Source: an uncultured Nitrospira sp.
Lineage (GTDB): Bacteria; Nitrospirota; Nitrospiria; Nitrospirales; Nitrospiraceae
Assembly (NCBI GenBank): GCA_902500825.1
Contig: CABVRX010000010.1
Span: 1-64,000 of the forward strand
Reading direction: 5' to 3'
DNA length: 64,000 nucleotides
Every line of letters starts with the position of its first letter. Position 1 is the first letter of the stretch. This document shows positions 19,047-26,364 of the stretch, piece by piece. The notes under the pieces are model-generated. The model saw only the letters and a list, made by a program, of their open reading frames with translations. It had not been told where the DNA came from and searched no databases. The position numbers and the translations under genes were made by a program.

Positions 19047-20597
19047 GTGTCTAAGCTCGCCGTCATCGACATCGGGACGAACTCCATTCATATGGTGCTG
19101 GCTGAGATTCTCCCCGATGCCAGTTTCAAGATACTCGACCGTTTTAAGGACATGACGCGTCTGGGCAACGGCGTGTTTGCAACCAAGCGACTCTCAGACG
19201 ATGCCATGGGTCGTGCGCTCGAAGTCCTCAAGACGTTGGTCACCCTCGCCCGCAACAAAGGATTCGACCGTATCGTCACGGTCGCAACCAGCGCCGTGCG
19301 CGAAGCCCAAAACGGCGGTGATTTCGTTGCCTTGATCATGGAGCGGATCGGACTGAGAGTGCGGGTGATCAGCGGGATAGAAGAGGCTCGGCTGATTTTC
19401 CTGGGCGTCAAGCACAGTATCGCCCTCCCGGACGGACCGACGCTCGTCGTCGACATCGGTGGCGGTTCCGTGGAGTTGATCATGGGAAATCGAGAGGGCC
19501 TGATCCACGGCAAGAGTCTCAAACTTGGAGCAATCCGTTTATCTGAACAATTCCTTCCCAAAACCCCACCGTCCGAGTCGATGATGCGTGCTCTGGACGA
19601 GACCGTGTTGACTCATCTCCGCGACGCGCTCGGATCGTTCAAGATGAAGAAGTTTCACTCACTGGTCGCTACCTCCGGCATGGCGGGAAACCTCGGCGAG
19701 GTCGTTCATCTCCGCCAAACCGGACGACCGTTGCCACAGCATAATCTTGCGACCATCTCACTGAAAGACATCCGTAGCCTCGAAGCGGAGTTGGCTCGGT
19801 CATCGGTGAAGGCTCGTTTGGCGATTCCCGGGCTGGACCCCAAGCGCGTCGATACGCTGTTGCCGACGGCCGTGGTCCTGAGACGTCTTTTGGAGTTGTC
19901 CGGTCTCAACGAGATCACGCTCTGCGACAAGGCCATTCGTGAGGGGATCATCTACGATTTTATCGTACGGCACCGAGAGGGGCTTAAAGCTGAAAATGAT
20001 ATTCCTGACATTCGTCGTCGCAACGTCATCGGCCTTGCCAGACGCTGCCAGGCACCGGAGGTTCATTCACTGCATGTGGCCGACTTGGCGCTGAGTTTGT
20101 TCGATCAAACCAAGCGAGAACATCGCTTAGGACAGCAGGAGCGCAGTTGGCTTGAGTACGCAGCCATTCTGCACGATGTCGGGTATCTCATCAACCCGAG
20201 GCAACATCACAAACACGCATACTACCTCATCAAATATAGTGACTTAGGCGGATTGGCCGCTGAGGAAATCGATGTGGTCGCCAACATCGCCCGTTACCAC
20301 CGACGGGCTTTGCCGTCGGTGAAGCACGAAGCATTCGACTGTCTGACACCCCGCGTGCAACGTGTGGTCAAAATCCTTGCTTCGCTGCTACGGATCGCCG
20401 ACGGGCTCGATCGGACCCATTTCTCGCTTGTTCGGGCGGTGAACGTCAAGTTTGGAAAGCAGATCACGATCGAAGTACATCTGACAGGGGACGCAGAGAT
20501 GGAGTTGTGGGCCGCGAAGAGCAGAGCCGATCTGTTCGAACAGGTCTTCCATCGACGTGTCCTGTTCTCCGGAGTGCTGGAAACCGAACCATCATGA
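19047..20597 (+). CDS. ppx: Exopolyphosphatase/pppGpp phosphohydrolase (Ppx/GppA) with HD domain
   Basis: The 516-residue protein has the ASKHA nucleotide-fold motifs VIDIGTNSIHMVLAE and VDIGGGSVELIMG and the SAVREAQNG segment of Ppx/GppA enzymes. A C-terminal HD-type domain (about 335-500) has HSLHVADLALSLF and AAILHDVGYLINPRQHHKHA. It would hydrolyse polyphosphate or pppGpp. Translation begins at GTG, after TAGGGA. Its TGA overlaps the ATG of the next gene (ATGA), so it is translationally coupled to two P-loop kinase-like genes, which points to a shared polyphosphate or nucleotide role. Confidence 0.92.
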   Translation: MSKLAVIDIGTNSIHMVLAEILPDASFKILDRFKDMTRLGNGVFATKRLSDDAMGRALEVLKTLVTLARNKGFDRIVTVATSAVREAQNGGDFVALIMERIGLRVRVISGIEEARLIFLGVKHSIALPDGPTLVVDIGGGSVELIMGNREGLIHGKSLKLGAIRLSEQFLPKTPPSESMMRALDETVLTHLRDALGSFKMKKFHSLVATSGMAGNLGEVVHLRQTGRPLPQHNLATISLKDIRSLEAELARSSVKARLAIPGLDPKRVDTLLPTAVVLRRLLELSGLNEITLCDKAIREGIIYDFIVRHREGLKAENDIPDIRRRNVIGLARRCQAPEVHSLHVADLALSLFDQTKREHRLGQQERSWLEYAAILHDVGYLINPRQHHKHAYYLIKYSDLGGLAAEEIDVVANIARYHRRALPSVKHEAFDCLTPRVQRVVKILASLLRIADGLDRTHFSLVRAVNVKFGKQITIEVHLTGDAEMELWAAKSRADLFEQVFHRRVLFSGVLETEPS

Positions 20598-21343
20598 CCG
20601 AACCTCACTTACTCAAGACAGCTCGTCACCCTCATCCAGGGAAGTTGATCATCGTCGAAGGCATCGATGGGTCCGGCAAAAGCACCCAACTGCAACTACT
20701 GCACAAATGGCTTGAGTCCAAAGGCCACAAGGTGTTCTTTACCGAATGGAATTCTTCGGAGCTCGTGAGAGAAACCACCAAACGCGGGAAAAAATCGAAG
20801 AGCCTCACTCCGACGACGTTCAGTCTGCTGCATGCCACGGATTTTGCCAGCCGGCTCTATCATCAGATTCTTCCGCCTTTGAAGGCGGGCATGCTTGTCT
20901 TGGCCGATCGATATATGTATACGGCGTTTGCACGCGATGTGGTACGCGGCGTGGCGAACGAGTGGGTTCGGAAACTCTATGCCTTTGCGATCAAGCCCGA
21001 TATGGCGTTTTATTTCAAAGTCCCTATCGAAGTCGCCATTTCCCGGCTCTCGCGAGGGACTCGCGGTCATTTTAAATACTATGAAGCCGGCATGGATATG
21101 GATCTGAGCCCGGACATCACCGAAAGCTTTCGACTCTTTCAATCACGGATTCTTGCGGAATATGACAAGATCGTCGATGAATACGAATTATTGACGATGG
21201 ATGCGACCCAAGACATCGAGACGCAGCAGGAACAGATGCGGGCGCTGGTGGAAGAAGCGCTCCGTGACTATAAACCAAGACGAGGCACCTATGGCCGACG
21301 CACGCTTTTTTGGCGACGGTTTGAAGTACCTAGATCCGAGTGA
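20594..21343 (+). CDS. Thymidylate-kinase-like P-loop kinase, first copy
   Basis: A 249-residue kinase of the dTMP kinase superfamily. The Walker A loop is intact in LIIVEGIDGSGKSTQ. DRYMYTAFARD corresponds to the DR(Y/H) region of dTMP kinases, but the usual S-x-AYQ that contacts thymine is missing, and the LID (SRGTRGHFKYY) is atypical. It is longer than ordinary Tmk (about 210 residues). The start is fixed by ATGA overlap with ppx. About 53 bases of its 3' end overlap the second copy. Phosphorylation of dTMP, another nucleotide or a non-nucleotide is possible; the ppx coupling suggests a phosphate-metabolism role. Confidence 0.8.
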   Translation: MTEPHLLKTARHPHPGKLIIVEGIDGSGKSTQLQLLHKWLESKGHKVFFTEWNSSELVRETTKRGKKSKSLTPTTFSLLHATDFASRLYHQILPPLKAGMLVLADRYMYTAFARDVVRGVANEWVRKLYAFAIKPDMAFYFKVPIEVAISRLSRGTRGHFKYYEAGMDMDLSPDITESFRLFQSRILAEYDKIVDEYELLTMDATQDIETQQEQMRALVEEALRDYKPRRGTYGRRTLFWRRFEVPRSE

Positions 21344-22013
21344 TCTCAAGGGCAAGTTGATCGCCATTGAAGGAACCGACGGAGTCGGCAGAACGACCCA
21401 CATCGAGATGTTGCAAGAGTGGCTGGAGGTCCAGGGGTACGGAGTGATGACGACCGGATGGACCCGTTCCAATCTCATGTCCAAAGCCATCGAAATGGCC
21501 AAGGCCGGCAATATCCTTGATCGTTGGTCGCTCAGTCTGCTGTATGCGACGGATTTCGCCGATCGCCTGGAGCATCAGATCATTCCGGCTCTCCGGTCCG
21601 GATTCGTCGTCTTGGCGGATCGCTACATCTACACCGCCTTCGCGCGTGACTTCGTGCGGAGCACCGATCGCAACTGGATTCGCGACGTGTTTGGGTTTGC
21701 ATTGATCCCCGACCTAGTCTGTTACCTACGGATTGATGTGGAAACCCTGGCACTTCGAGTCATCGAAACGACCGGGATGAATTACTGGGAATCCGGCATG
21801 GATCTCCGTCTCGGAAGCGATCTCTACGATAGTTTCAAAAAGTACCAATCGCTGTTGATCGAAGAATTCGATAAGATGGCGATGGAATTTCGCTTCAACG
21901 TCGTCGACGCCAGAAAATCCCCCGAAGAGATCCAGGACGAGCTTCGAGGATATATTCTCCCTGTGCTGCAGAACCACAAACCCACGATTGATTCCGAAAC
22001 GACACCTTCGTAA
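21291..22013 (+). CDS. Thymidylate-kinase-like protein, second copy with altered P-loop
   Basis: The 240-residue product is a clear paralogue of the preceding gene: LLYATDFADRLEHQIIPAL and VLADRYIYTAFARDFVR match it closely. Its Walker A reads EGTDGVGRTTHIE, with Arg replacing the invariant Lys of GxxGxGK[ST], which normally abolishes or weakens nucleotide phosphoryl transfer. It starts inside the 3' end of the first copy (53-bp overlap), so the pair is translated together and may form a heterodimer with one active and one regulatory subunit. The ATG follows GAGGCACCT. Confidence 0.8.
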   Translation: MADARFFGDGLKYLDPSDLKGKLIAIEGTDGVGRTTHIEMLQEWLEVQGYGVMTTGWTRSNLMSKAIEMAKAGNILDRWSLSLLYATDFADRLEHQIIPALRSGFVVLADRYIYTAFARDFVRSTDRNWIRDVFGFALIPDLVCYLRIDVETLALRVIETTGMNYWESGMDLRLGSDLYDSFKKYQSLLIEEFDKMAMEFRFNVVDARKSPEEIQDELRGYILPVLQNHKPTIDSETTPS

Positions 22014-22016
22014 CTT

Positions 22017-22249
22017 CAGGATGCTCAAAAAGACTGTCCAGCAAGGCCGCAGCGAGGTCCGCGACGCGAAAAATAATGAGCGTCACGTCTACGGACGGGC
22101 GCGAATCGGTGAGCGCCCAGTGTCTTAGAGGCGAGGCGTATTCTTTTTCACCCACCCGCCCCGAGCTGCTCCTGGCAGCTCTTGCCCGGTAATACGTTGA
22201 GCCTCTGAGCGATGTGAGAACGCAGCTGGCTGCCTTTTTCAGCATCCTG
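22017..22249. repeat. 233-bp intergenic element with near-perfect inverted ends
   Basis: CAGGATGCTCAAAAAG at 22017-22032 and the reverse complement of 22234-22249 (CAGGATGCTGAAAAAG) match at 15 of 16 positions; CCAGC follows in both arms after a few bases. The element exactly fills the gap between the stop codons of the convergent kinase and sixA genes. It has no coding potential. Inverted ends of this kind and the fit between two genes suggest a MITE-like or REP-like repeat that may also terminate transcription from both sides. Confidence 0.6.
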
Positions 22250-22783
22250 TTAAGACCGTTCAACTCGTTTCTTGCTATGCGCTCGCTTGCCTATGGCTCG
22301 CAACTGCATCGGTTGCAGCCACCAGCACAATCGCCCCTGCCCCGGGCTGATACCGCCCTCCGACTCGACACATGCAGCTCCGGCCTTCTTCAGTGGAAAG
22401 TTGGGAAAAACTTTTCCACAGATCAACAGACTGACAACCTCGCCAAGCTGAGGCTCATGCCCCACACAGACCACCATCGCATCCGACGGGAGTGTACGGA
22501 ACAGTCCAACCAGCTGCTCGGGCTTTGCTCCGACCGCCAATTCCTCACGTGTCTCAACCTTCAGAGTCGGACAGACGACCGCGCGTAGTAATCTCGCCGT
22601 ATCATAGGCCCGCACGAAGGGACTCGTGAATAGATGGGTCGGCCTACAGTCAAGCGCGGCCAACCCTTCGGCAGCCTGTCGAGCACGCCTTTTCCCCTTC
22701 TCAGTGAGAGGACGATTTTCCTCCGCCCCTTCCCAATCATCAGGCTCTACAGCAATCCCGTGACGAACCAGAATACAGTCCAT
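22250..22783 (-). CDS. sixA: Phosphohistidine phosphatase SixA-type histidine phosphatase
   Basis: A 177-residue histidine-phosphatase-superfamily protein. The catalytic RHG is in CILVRHGIAVEP, and LFTSPFVRAYDTARLL and VVCVGHEPQLGEV carry the second Arg and His. The family removes phosphate from histidine on proteins such as HPt domains. ATG at 22783 follows GAGAGG; a GTG two codons upstream is possible. It is convergent with the ppx-kinase-kinase operon. SixA genes often occur with polyphosphate-related genes, which makes the neighbourhood suggestive, though CHAD-domain genes are not seen here. Confidence 0.85.
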   Translation of the reverse strand: MDCILVRHGIAVEPDDWEGAEENRPLTEKGKRRARQAAEGLAALDCRPTHLFTSPFVRAYDTARLLRAVVCPTLKVETREELAVGAKPEQLVGLFRTLPSDAMVVCVGHEPQLGEVVSLLICGKVFPNFPLKKAGAACVESEGGISPGQGRLCWWLQPMQLRAIGKRAHSKKRVERS

Positions 22784-22863
22784 AGCCACCTCTCACTAGA
22801 GTAGGACGCGAGCCTACCACAGAGAACCTGTGCAATTAACACAAGTTTTACATGGAGGTGACA

Positions 22864-22932
22864 ATGTTGGAACGCCCCCTCGATATCCTGCCATACGAAA
22901 GAGAAGGGACGGAAACGAAACAGCTGTACTAA
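22864..22932 (+). other. Short ORF with strong ribosome binding site; leader or frameshifted 5' end
   Basis: GGAGGTGACA directly precedes ATG at 22864, the best ribosome binding site in this interval. The frame encodes only 22 residues (MLERPLDILPYEREGTETKQ and two more) before TAA at 22930. The overlapping frame used by the downstream membrane protein is open throughout and reads LREIYRLISDLASRFRYDG immediately after, which looks coding. Either this is a leader peptide, or a one-base frameshift near 22920 separates the true start from the membrane protein. Confidence 0.45.
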
Positions 22933-22997
22933 GAGAGATTTATCGGTTGATCTCTGACCTGGCCTCACGGTTCAGATATGACGGTTTACAGGACACC

Positions 22998-23432
22998 ATG
23001 ACGTGGCTAACACTCGAATCACTTCGTTTATTTGATGAGAAGACCGCTCGGCGGCGGCTCTCTCAACTCGATCTTCTGGAGGTTTGGACGTGGGGCATGA
23101 AAGGGGTGCTCAGCCTGGTGATCCTGACACTTTTGACCGCCCTGACCGATGGCGCACTCAAAACGTTTTGGGACATCCGCTTGCTCATGGATCACTCGGC
23201 CGAAGTTGTGCTGCGCCAGGTCATTGTCGATACGATCCTGGTCGTCATGCTGACGGAGGTGATTTCCCAATGGTTCAAAGGAGGGGACTGGCAAGCATTG
23301 GCGGTGCTCTGTGGAATTTTGCTGGTGTTAGGAATCATTCGCGTCATGGCTGTTCGGTGGAGTCCGGCCTTGAGGACGGCGGCCACTGATATCGGCCACA
23401 ATGATCTATGCGACCATGGAGGAGTCCAATGA
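22998..23432 (+). CDS. Small integral membrane protein, PsiE-like
   Basis: About 144 residues from ATG at 22998 (MTWLTLESLRLFD). Three to four hydrophobic segments are visible (GVLSLVILTLLTALT, TILVVMLTEVISQWF, ALAVLCGILLVLGIIRVMAV), in an arrangement like the PsiE family of phosphate-starvation-inducible membrane proteins. The similarity is by pattern, not by a diagnostic motif. The frame stays open upstream to 22830, and a frameshift could join it to the strong start at 22864. Its TGA overlaps the next ATG (ATGA), so it is coupled to the small helical protein. Confidence 0.55.
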   Translation: MTWLTLESLRLFDEKTARRRLSQLDLLEVWTWGMKGVLSLVILTLLTALTDGALKTFWDIRLLMDHSAEVVLRQVIVDTILVVMLTEVISQWFKGGDWQALAVLCGILLVLGIIRVMAVRWSPALRTAATDIGHNDLCDHGGVQ

Positions 23433-23632
23433 CTCAACAGGATTCGGCTAAATTACTGGCCATCGTCCGAGAACGGCGGAAGATCCGGCTTGAGGAACTT
23501 CTGGCATTTCTTCCGGAATTCACGTGGAATCAAGTCTTCTCACTGGTTGACGAACTCAGTCGACGGGAATTAATTTGCTTGCGACGGCAAGGGTTCGATT
23601 ACGAATTGCAGGCTGCTTCTTTACCCGCCTAG
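23429..23632 (+). CDS. Small winged-helix-like protein
   Basis: A 67-residue product (MTQQDSAKLLAIVRERRKI...). The pattern RLEELLAFLPEFTWNQVFSL followed by VDELSRRELICLRRQG and a short beta strand is what a mini winged-helix domain looks like, so it may bind DNA or a partner protein. GGAGG lies five bases before the ATG, inside the end of the membrane protein gene, and the start overlaps that gene's stop. No exact family is recognised. Confidence 0.6.
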   Translation: MTQQDSAKLLAIVRERRKIRLEELLAFLPEFTWNQVFSLVDELSRRELICLRRQGFDYELQAASLPA

Positions 23633-23644
23633 CAACCGTCTCGA

Positions 23645-24073
23645 CTAGCTCTTTTTCGTAGCCACAGTCGGGCGGCGAGCGCTCAGTCGCTCAATCCGTT
23701 CAGCGACATCCCGATAGGCCGCGTCCTCCCGCCTGATCCAGCGATACGCTTCCAGCGTTTCCGCTACCCTGCCCAATGATTCCAGGGTACGCCCAAGAAC
23801 ATAGAGAATCTGAACGGTTTCTTTCGGCGATGCCGGTGAGGCCTTGAGCGCTTTCTGAAACGCCGTGACGGCTTCCTCGTGGCGGCCGGACAATTTATAA
23901 CACAGTCCAATCTGAGCATAGGCCTTGACGGCCAAGGACGGTTCTACTGCGGCCATTTCAAACTGATCGATTGCGGCTTTGTGCAGCGTGGCCTTTTTCA
24001 GCGCCAAACCCCGCTCGTAGCGTTCCCAAGGGCTCACTTCGGGATCGGACAAGTCCTTGTTCGAATCCGACAC
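23645..24073 (-). CDS. TPR protein, paralogue of the ATPase C-terminus
   Basis: The 142-residue protein has three tetratricopeptide-like helical pairs (AAIDQFEMAAVEPSLAVKAY, AYAQIGLCYKLSGRHEEAV, VLGRTLESLGRVAETLEAYR). It is clearly related to the last 120 residues of the ATPase encoded just upstream: IGLCYKLSGRHEEAVTAFQ compares with VGLCYVKMKEHHAAIQAFR. Translation starts at GTG. It is the last gene of the exosortase/EPS operon and would act as a cytoplasmic scaffold. Confidence 0.75.
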   Translation of the reverse strand: MSDSNKDLSDPEVSPWERYERGLALKKATLHKAAIDQFEMAAVEPSLAVKAYAQIGLCYKLSGRHEEAVTAFQKALKASPASPKETVQILYVLGRTLESLGRVAETLEAYRWIRREDAAYRDVAERIERLSARRPTVATKKS

Positions 24074-24091
24074 GATTCTCTTGTAATCCTC

Positions 24092-25498
24092 CTACTTCCG
24101 GCTGCCGATGAGAAAACGCTGCACATTTCCAACCACGCTGCTAAACCATGAATGCTGTTCCGTAGCGGATTCTCCTTTGTGACTCGACTGCTTCGGCGCT
24201 CGCTGCAACTCCAGTAGCCGATTCGCAACATCTCTAAACGTTGGGGTGACATGATTGATGTGTTGGTAGACTTCCAGCGCTTGGCCGGCTCTCCCGACAG
24301 ACTCTAGACTGCGCCCCAATACATAAAGCACGTCAAGAGTATCTTGCTGCAGGACGGTAGGATCCTCCAGAGCCGTGCGAAACGCCTGTATCGCAGCATG
24401 ATGCTCTTTCATTTTGACGTAACAGAGTCCGACTTGTGAATAGACCTTGAACCACATGGACTTGTCTCTGGCCGCTGAATGAAACCGCTCTACTGCTTCT
24501 CTCAGCCGCCCTTCCTCCTTGAGCACCATCGCCCGTGCATAGTCTTCATCGGGAGCACTCACCGAATAGGCATGTGCCGATTCTTCGGACAAGGTAGTCA
24601 GCGTCGGGCTTGGAATAGGATCATCCAGTTCAGCAGAATCTTCCTGAGCTGCCGCAAGTCCGACCAACTCTTCTTTCGAGGCTAGGGGAAGGATGCCTCC
24701 TTTGCTTCGATCAAGGGCTGCCTGAGCCACCAATTTTGAGGTAATGACTCTTGCTTGTTCGGCATACCCATAGGTCAAGGCAATATCCGATACTTGATTG
24801 ATCAGTCGCGGATTCCCTCGACTCAATCGATGCACCAATGCACAGGCCTTGTTCGTAAAGAGCGACGGTTGTCCACCGGCGATTCGTATTCGATGGCGGA
24901 TACAGTTGGCGGTATCGCTCTCAGAGAGCGGTTTCAGATGATAGTCGACGACGATTCGCTGGGCGAACTGAGTCATGTCGATGCGCTGAAGCAACGTATG
25001 GAGATCGGGTTGGCCTGACAGGACAATCTGCAGCTTCAAGGTCTTGCCGTCGTTCATGTTGGACAACAGCCGCAACTCTTCAAGCAGCTCTGCACCCAGG
25101 CTTTGGGCTTCATCAACGATAAGAATGACCCGCCGCAAACGTTTCGACTCCTGCGACAGAAACTCCGAAAAGATATGGTAGGCTTCGATCGGATCTAGTC
25201 GCTTGGTGCTCAACCCAAGGGACAATAGAATCCACGGCAAGAGTTGCTCGATATCGTAACGGGCATTGGTAACCAACCCAATTTTATGCTTGCTTCCATG
25301 CTCAGCAATGAGCTTTTGAAGAAGGGATGTCTTCCCCATGCCGGGATCGCCCGTCAGCACCATAAACGGCGCCTGACTCAGAATGCCGTATTCCAGAAGG
25401 CTGTAGGCGGCCTGGTGTTCAGAGCCGGGATAGAGAAAGCTGCTGTCCGGCAAGAGCGCGAAGGGTTTAGCCTTGAACTGATAGAATGCTTCGTACAT
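24092..25498 (-). CDS. ExeA/GspA-like AAA ATPase with C-terminal TPRs, exosortase-system type
   Basis: 468 residues. The N-terminal AAA domain begins MYEAFYQFKAKPFALLPDSSF, as in ExeA and the XrtA-system ATPase, with Walker A in LTGDPGMGKTSLLQ (about 47-60) and Walker B in VILIVDEAQSL. The arginine-containing AQRIVVDYHLKPLSE region follows. The C-terminus (about 315-450) has TPR-like repeats. It should energise or regulate assembly of the polysaccharide export machinery at the inner membrane; no membrane segment is seen. It follows the CpsD-like kinase with 31 bp between. Confidence 0.87.
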   Translation of the reverse strand: MYEAFYQFKAKPFALLPDSSFLYPGSEHQAAYSLLEYGILSQAPFMVLTGDPGMGKTSLLQKLIAEHGSKHKIGLVTNARYDIEQLLPWILLSLGLSTKRLDPIEAYHIFSEFLSQESKRLRRVILIVDEAQSLGAELLEELRLLSNMNDGKTLKLQIVLSGQPDLHTLLQRIDMTQFAQRIVVDYHLKPLSESDTANCIRHRIRIAGGQPSLFTNKACALVHRLSRGNPRLINQVSDIALTYGYAEQARVITSKLVAQAALDRSKGGILPLASKEELVGLAAAQEDSAELDDPIPSPTLTTLSEESAHAYSVSAPDEDYARAMVLKEEGRLREAVERFHSAARDKSMWFKVYSQVGLCYVKMKEHHAAIQAFRTALEDPTVLQQDTLDVLYVLGRSLESVGRAGQALEVYQHINHVTPTFRDVANRLLELQRAPKQSSHKGESATEQHSWFSSVVGNVQRFLIGSRK

Positions 25499-25529
25499 GG
25501 GTGTGTCGTTCGATGGCCGACATTGTGGT

Positions 25530-26360
25530 CTACGTGGCCAACATGGCCTTCATCTCTGTCAGAGACAGCGACGATCGGCCGGCCTTATTTAATACCGTTC
25601 CCAGAACAGGACGTGAATTTTTGACCAGCGCCAGAGCCCGCTGCAGCTCCTCACCCGTCGTCTTGCCTTCCTCGACAACGATAAGAAGGGCATCCGTGTA
25701 TGGAGAGAATGCCAAGACATCTGCCGTATGAAGCAATGGCGGGAGATCGAATATGACGACTCGAGAAGGATACCGATGCTTCAACTCCTCAACGAGGGCC
25801 ACCATTTTTGGCGAGGTCAAAATCTCGGTGGAGTTTGAGATCGCCCGCCCTCCCGGCAGCAAGACGAACCGCCCGATTCCTGGGTGAAGGAGCAGATCCT
25901 CGACAGGCTGATCGTCCAGCAAATAGTCGGCGAGCCCCAGACAGTCTTTCAAGCCGAATACTTGATGCACCGTGGGATCTTGCAGATCTGAATCGACGAG
26001 CAGCACAGTCTGCGTTGTTTCCATGGCAAGACTCACGGCCAGATTGACGGCCGTCAGGGTCTTCCCTTCACCGTAACCTGGGCTCGTCACCCCCACCACG
26101 TTCCATCCGTTCTCTCGCAGTCGCTGCGTGACTTGTGTTCGAAGGATCTTGTACGCATCGACAAATGGTCCTTTGCTATGAGCCGCCATGACGCGATGCC
26201 CGTGGAGAACAGCATGCGCAATGCTCAATGATCTGGTTCGGGTATAGGTGATCGGCGGCGGCACCGACTGGGCAGCCCGTTTTGGGCTCTCCCCACCGGG
26301 CGAGGCCCCTTTGAAATCTTTATACAGTTCAAGCGCTGTGCGGATACGATCCGTGGGCAT
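25530..26360 (-). CDS. CpsD/CapB-family protein kinase (BY-kinase) of EPS system
   Basis: About 276 residues. The P-loop kinase has Walker A in TSPGYGEGKTLTAVNLA, Walker A' in TVLLVDSDLQDPTVH and Walker B in VVIFDLPPLLHTAD. The C-terminus lacks the usual tyrosine cluster, as is common in exosortase-associated versions, so regulation by autophosphorylation would differ. It is expected to work with the Wzz-like protein immediately upstream (4-bp gap). ATG at 26360 is preceded by GGAGTAGGAAG; a TTG at 26378 would overlap the upstream gene. Confidence 0.88.
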   Translation of the reverse strand: MPTDRIRTALELYKDFKGASPGGESPKRAAQSVPPPITYTRTRSLSIAHAVLHGHRVMAAHSKGPFVDAYKILRTQVTQRLRENGWNVVGVTSPGYGEGKTLTAVNLAVSLAMETTQTVLLVDSDLQDPTVHQVFGLKDCLGLADYLLDDQPVEDLLLHPGIGRFVLLPGGRAISNSTEILTSPKMVALVEELKHRYPSRVVIFDLPPLLHTADVLAFSPYTDALLIVVEEGKTTGEELQRALALVKNSRPVLGTVLNKAGRSSLSLTEMKAMLAT

Positions 26361-26364
26361 CTTC

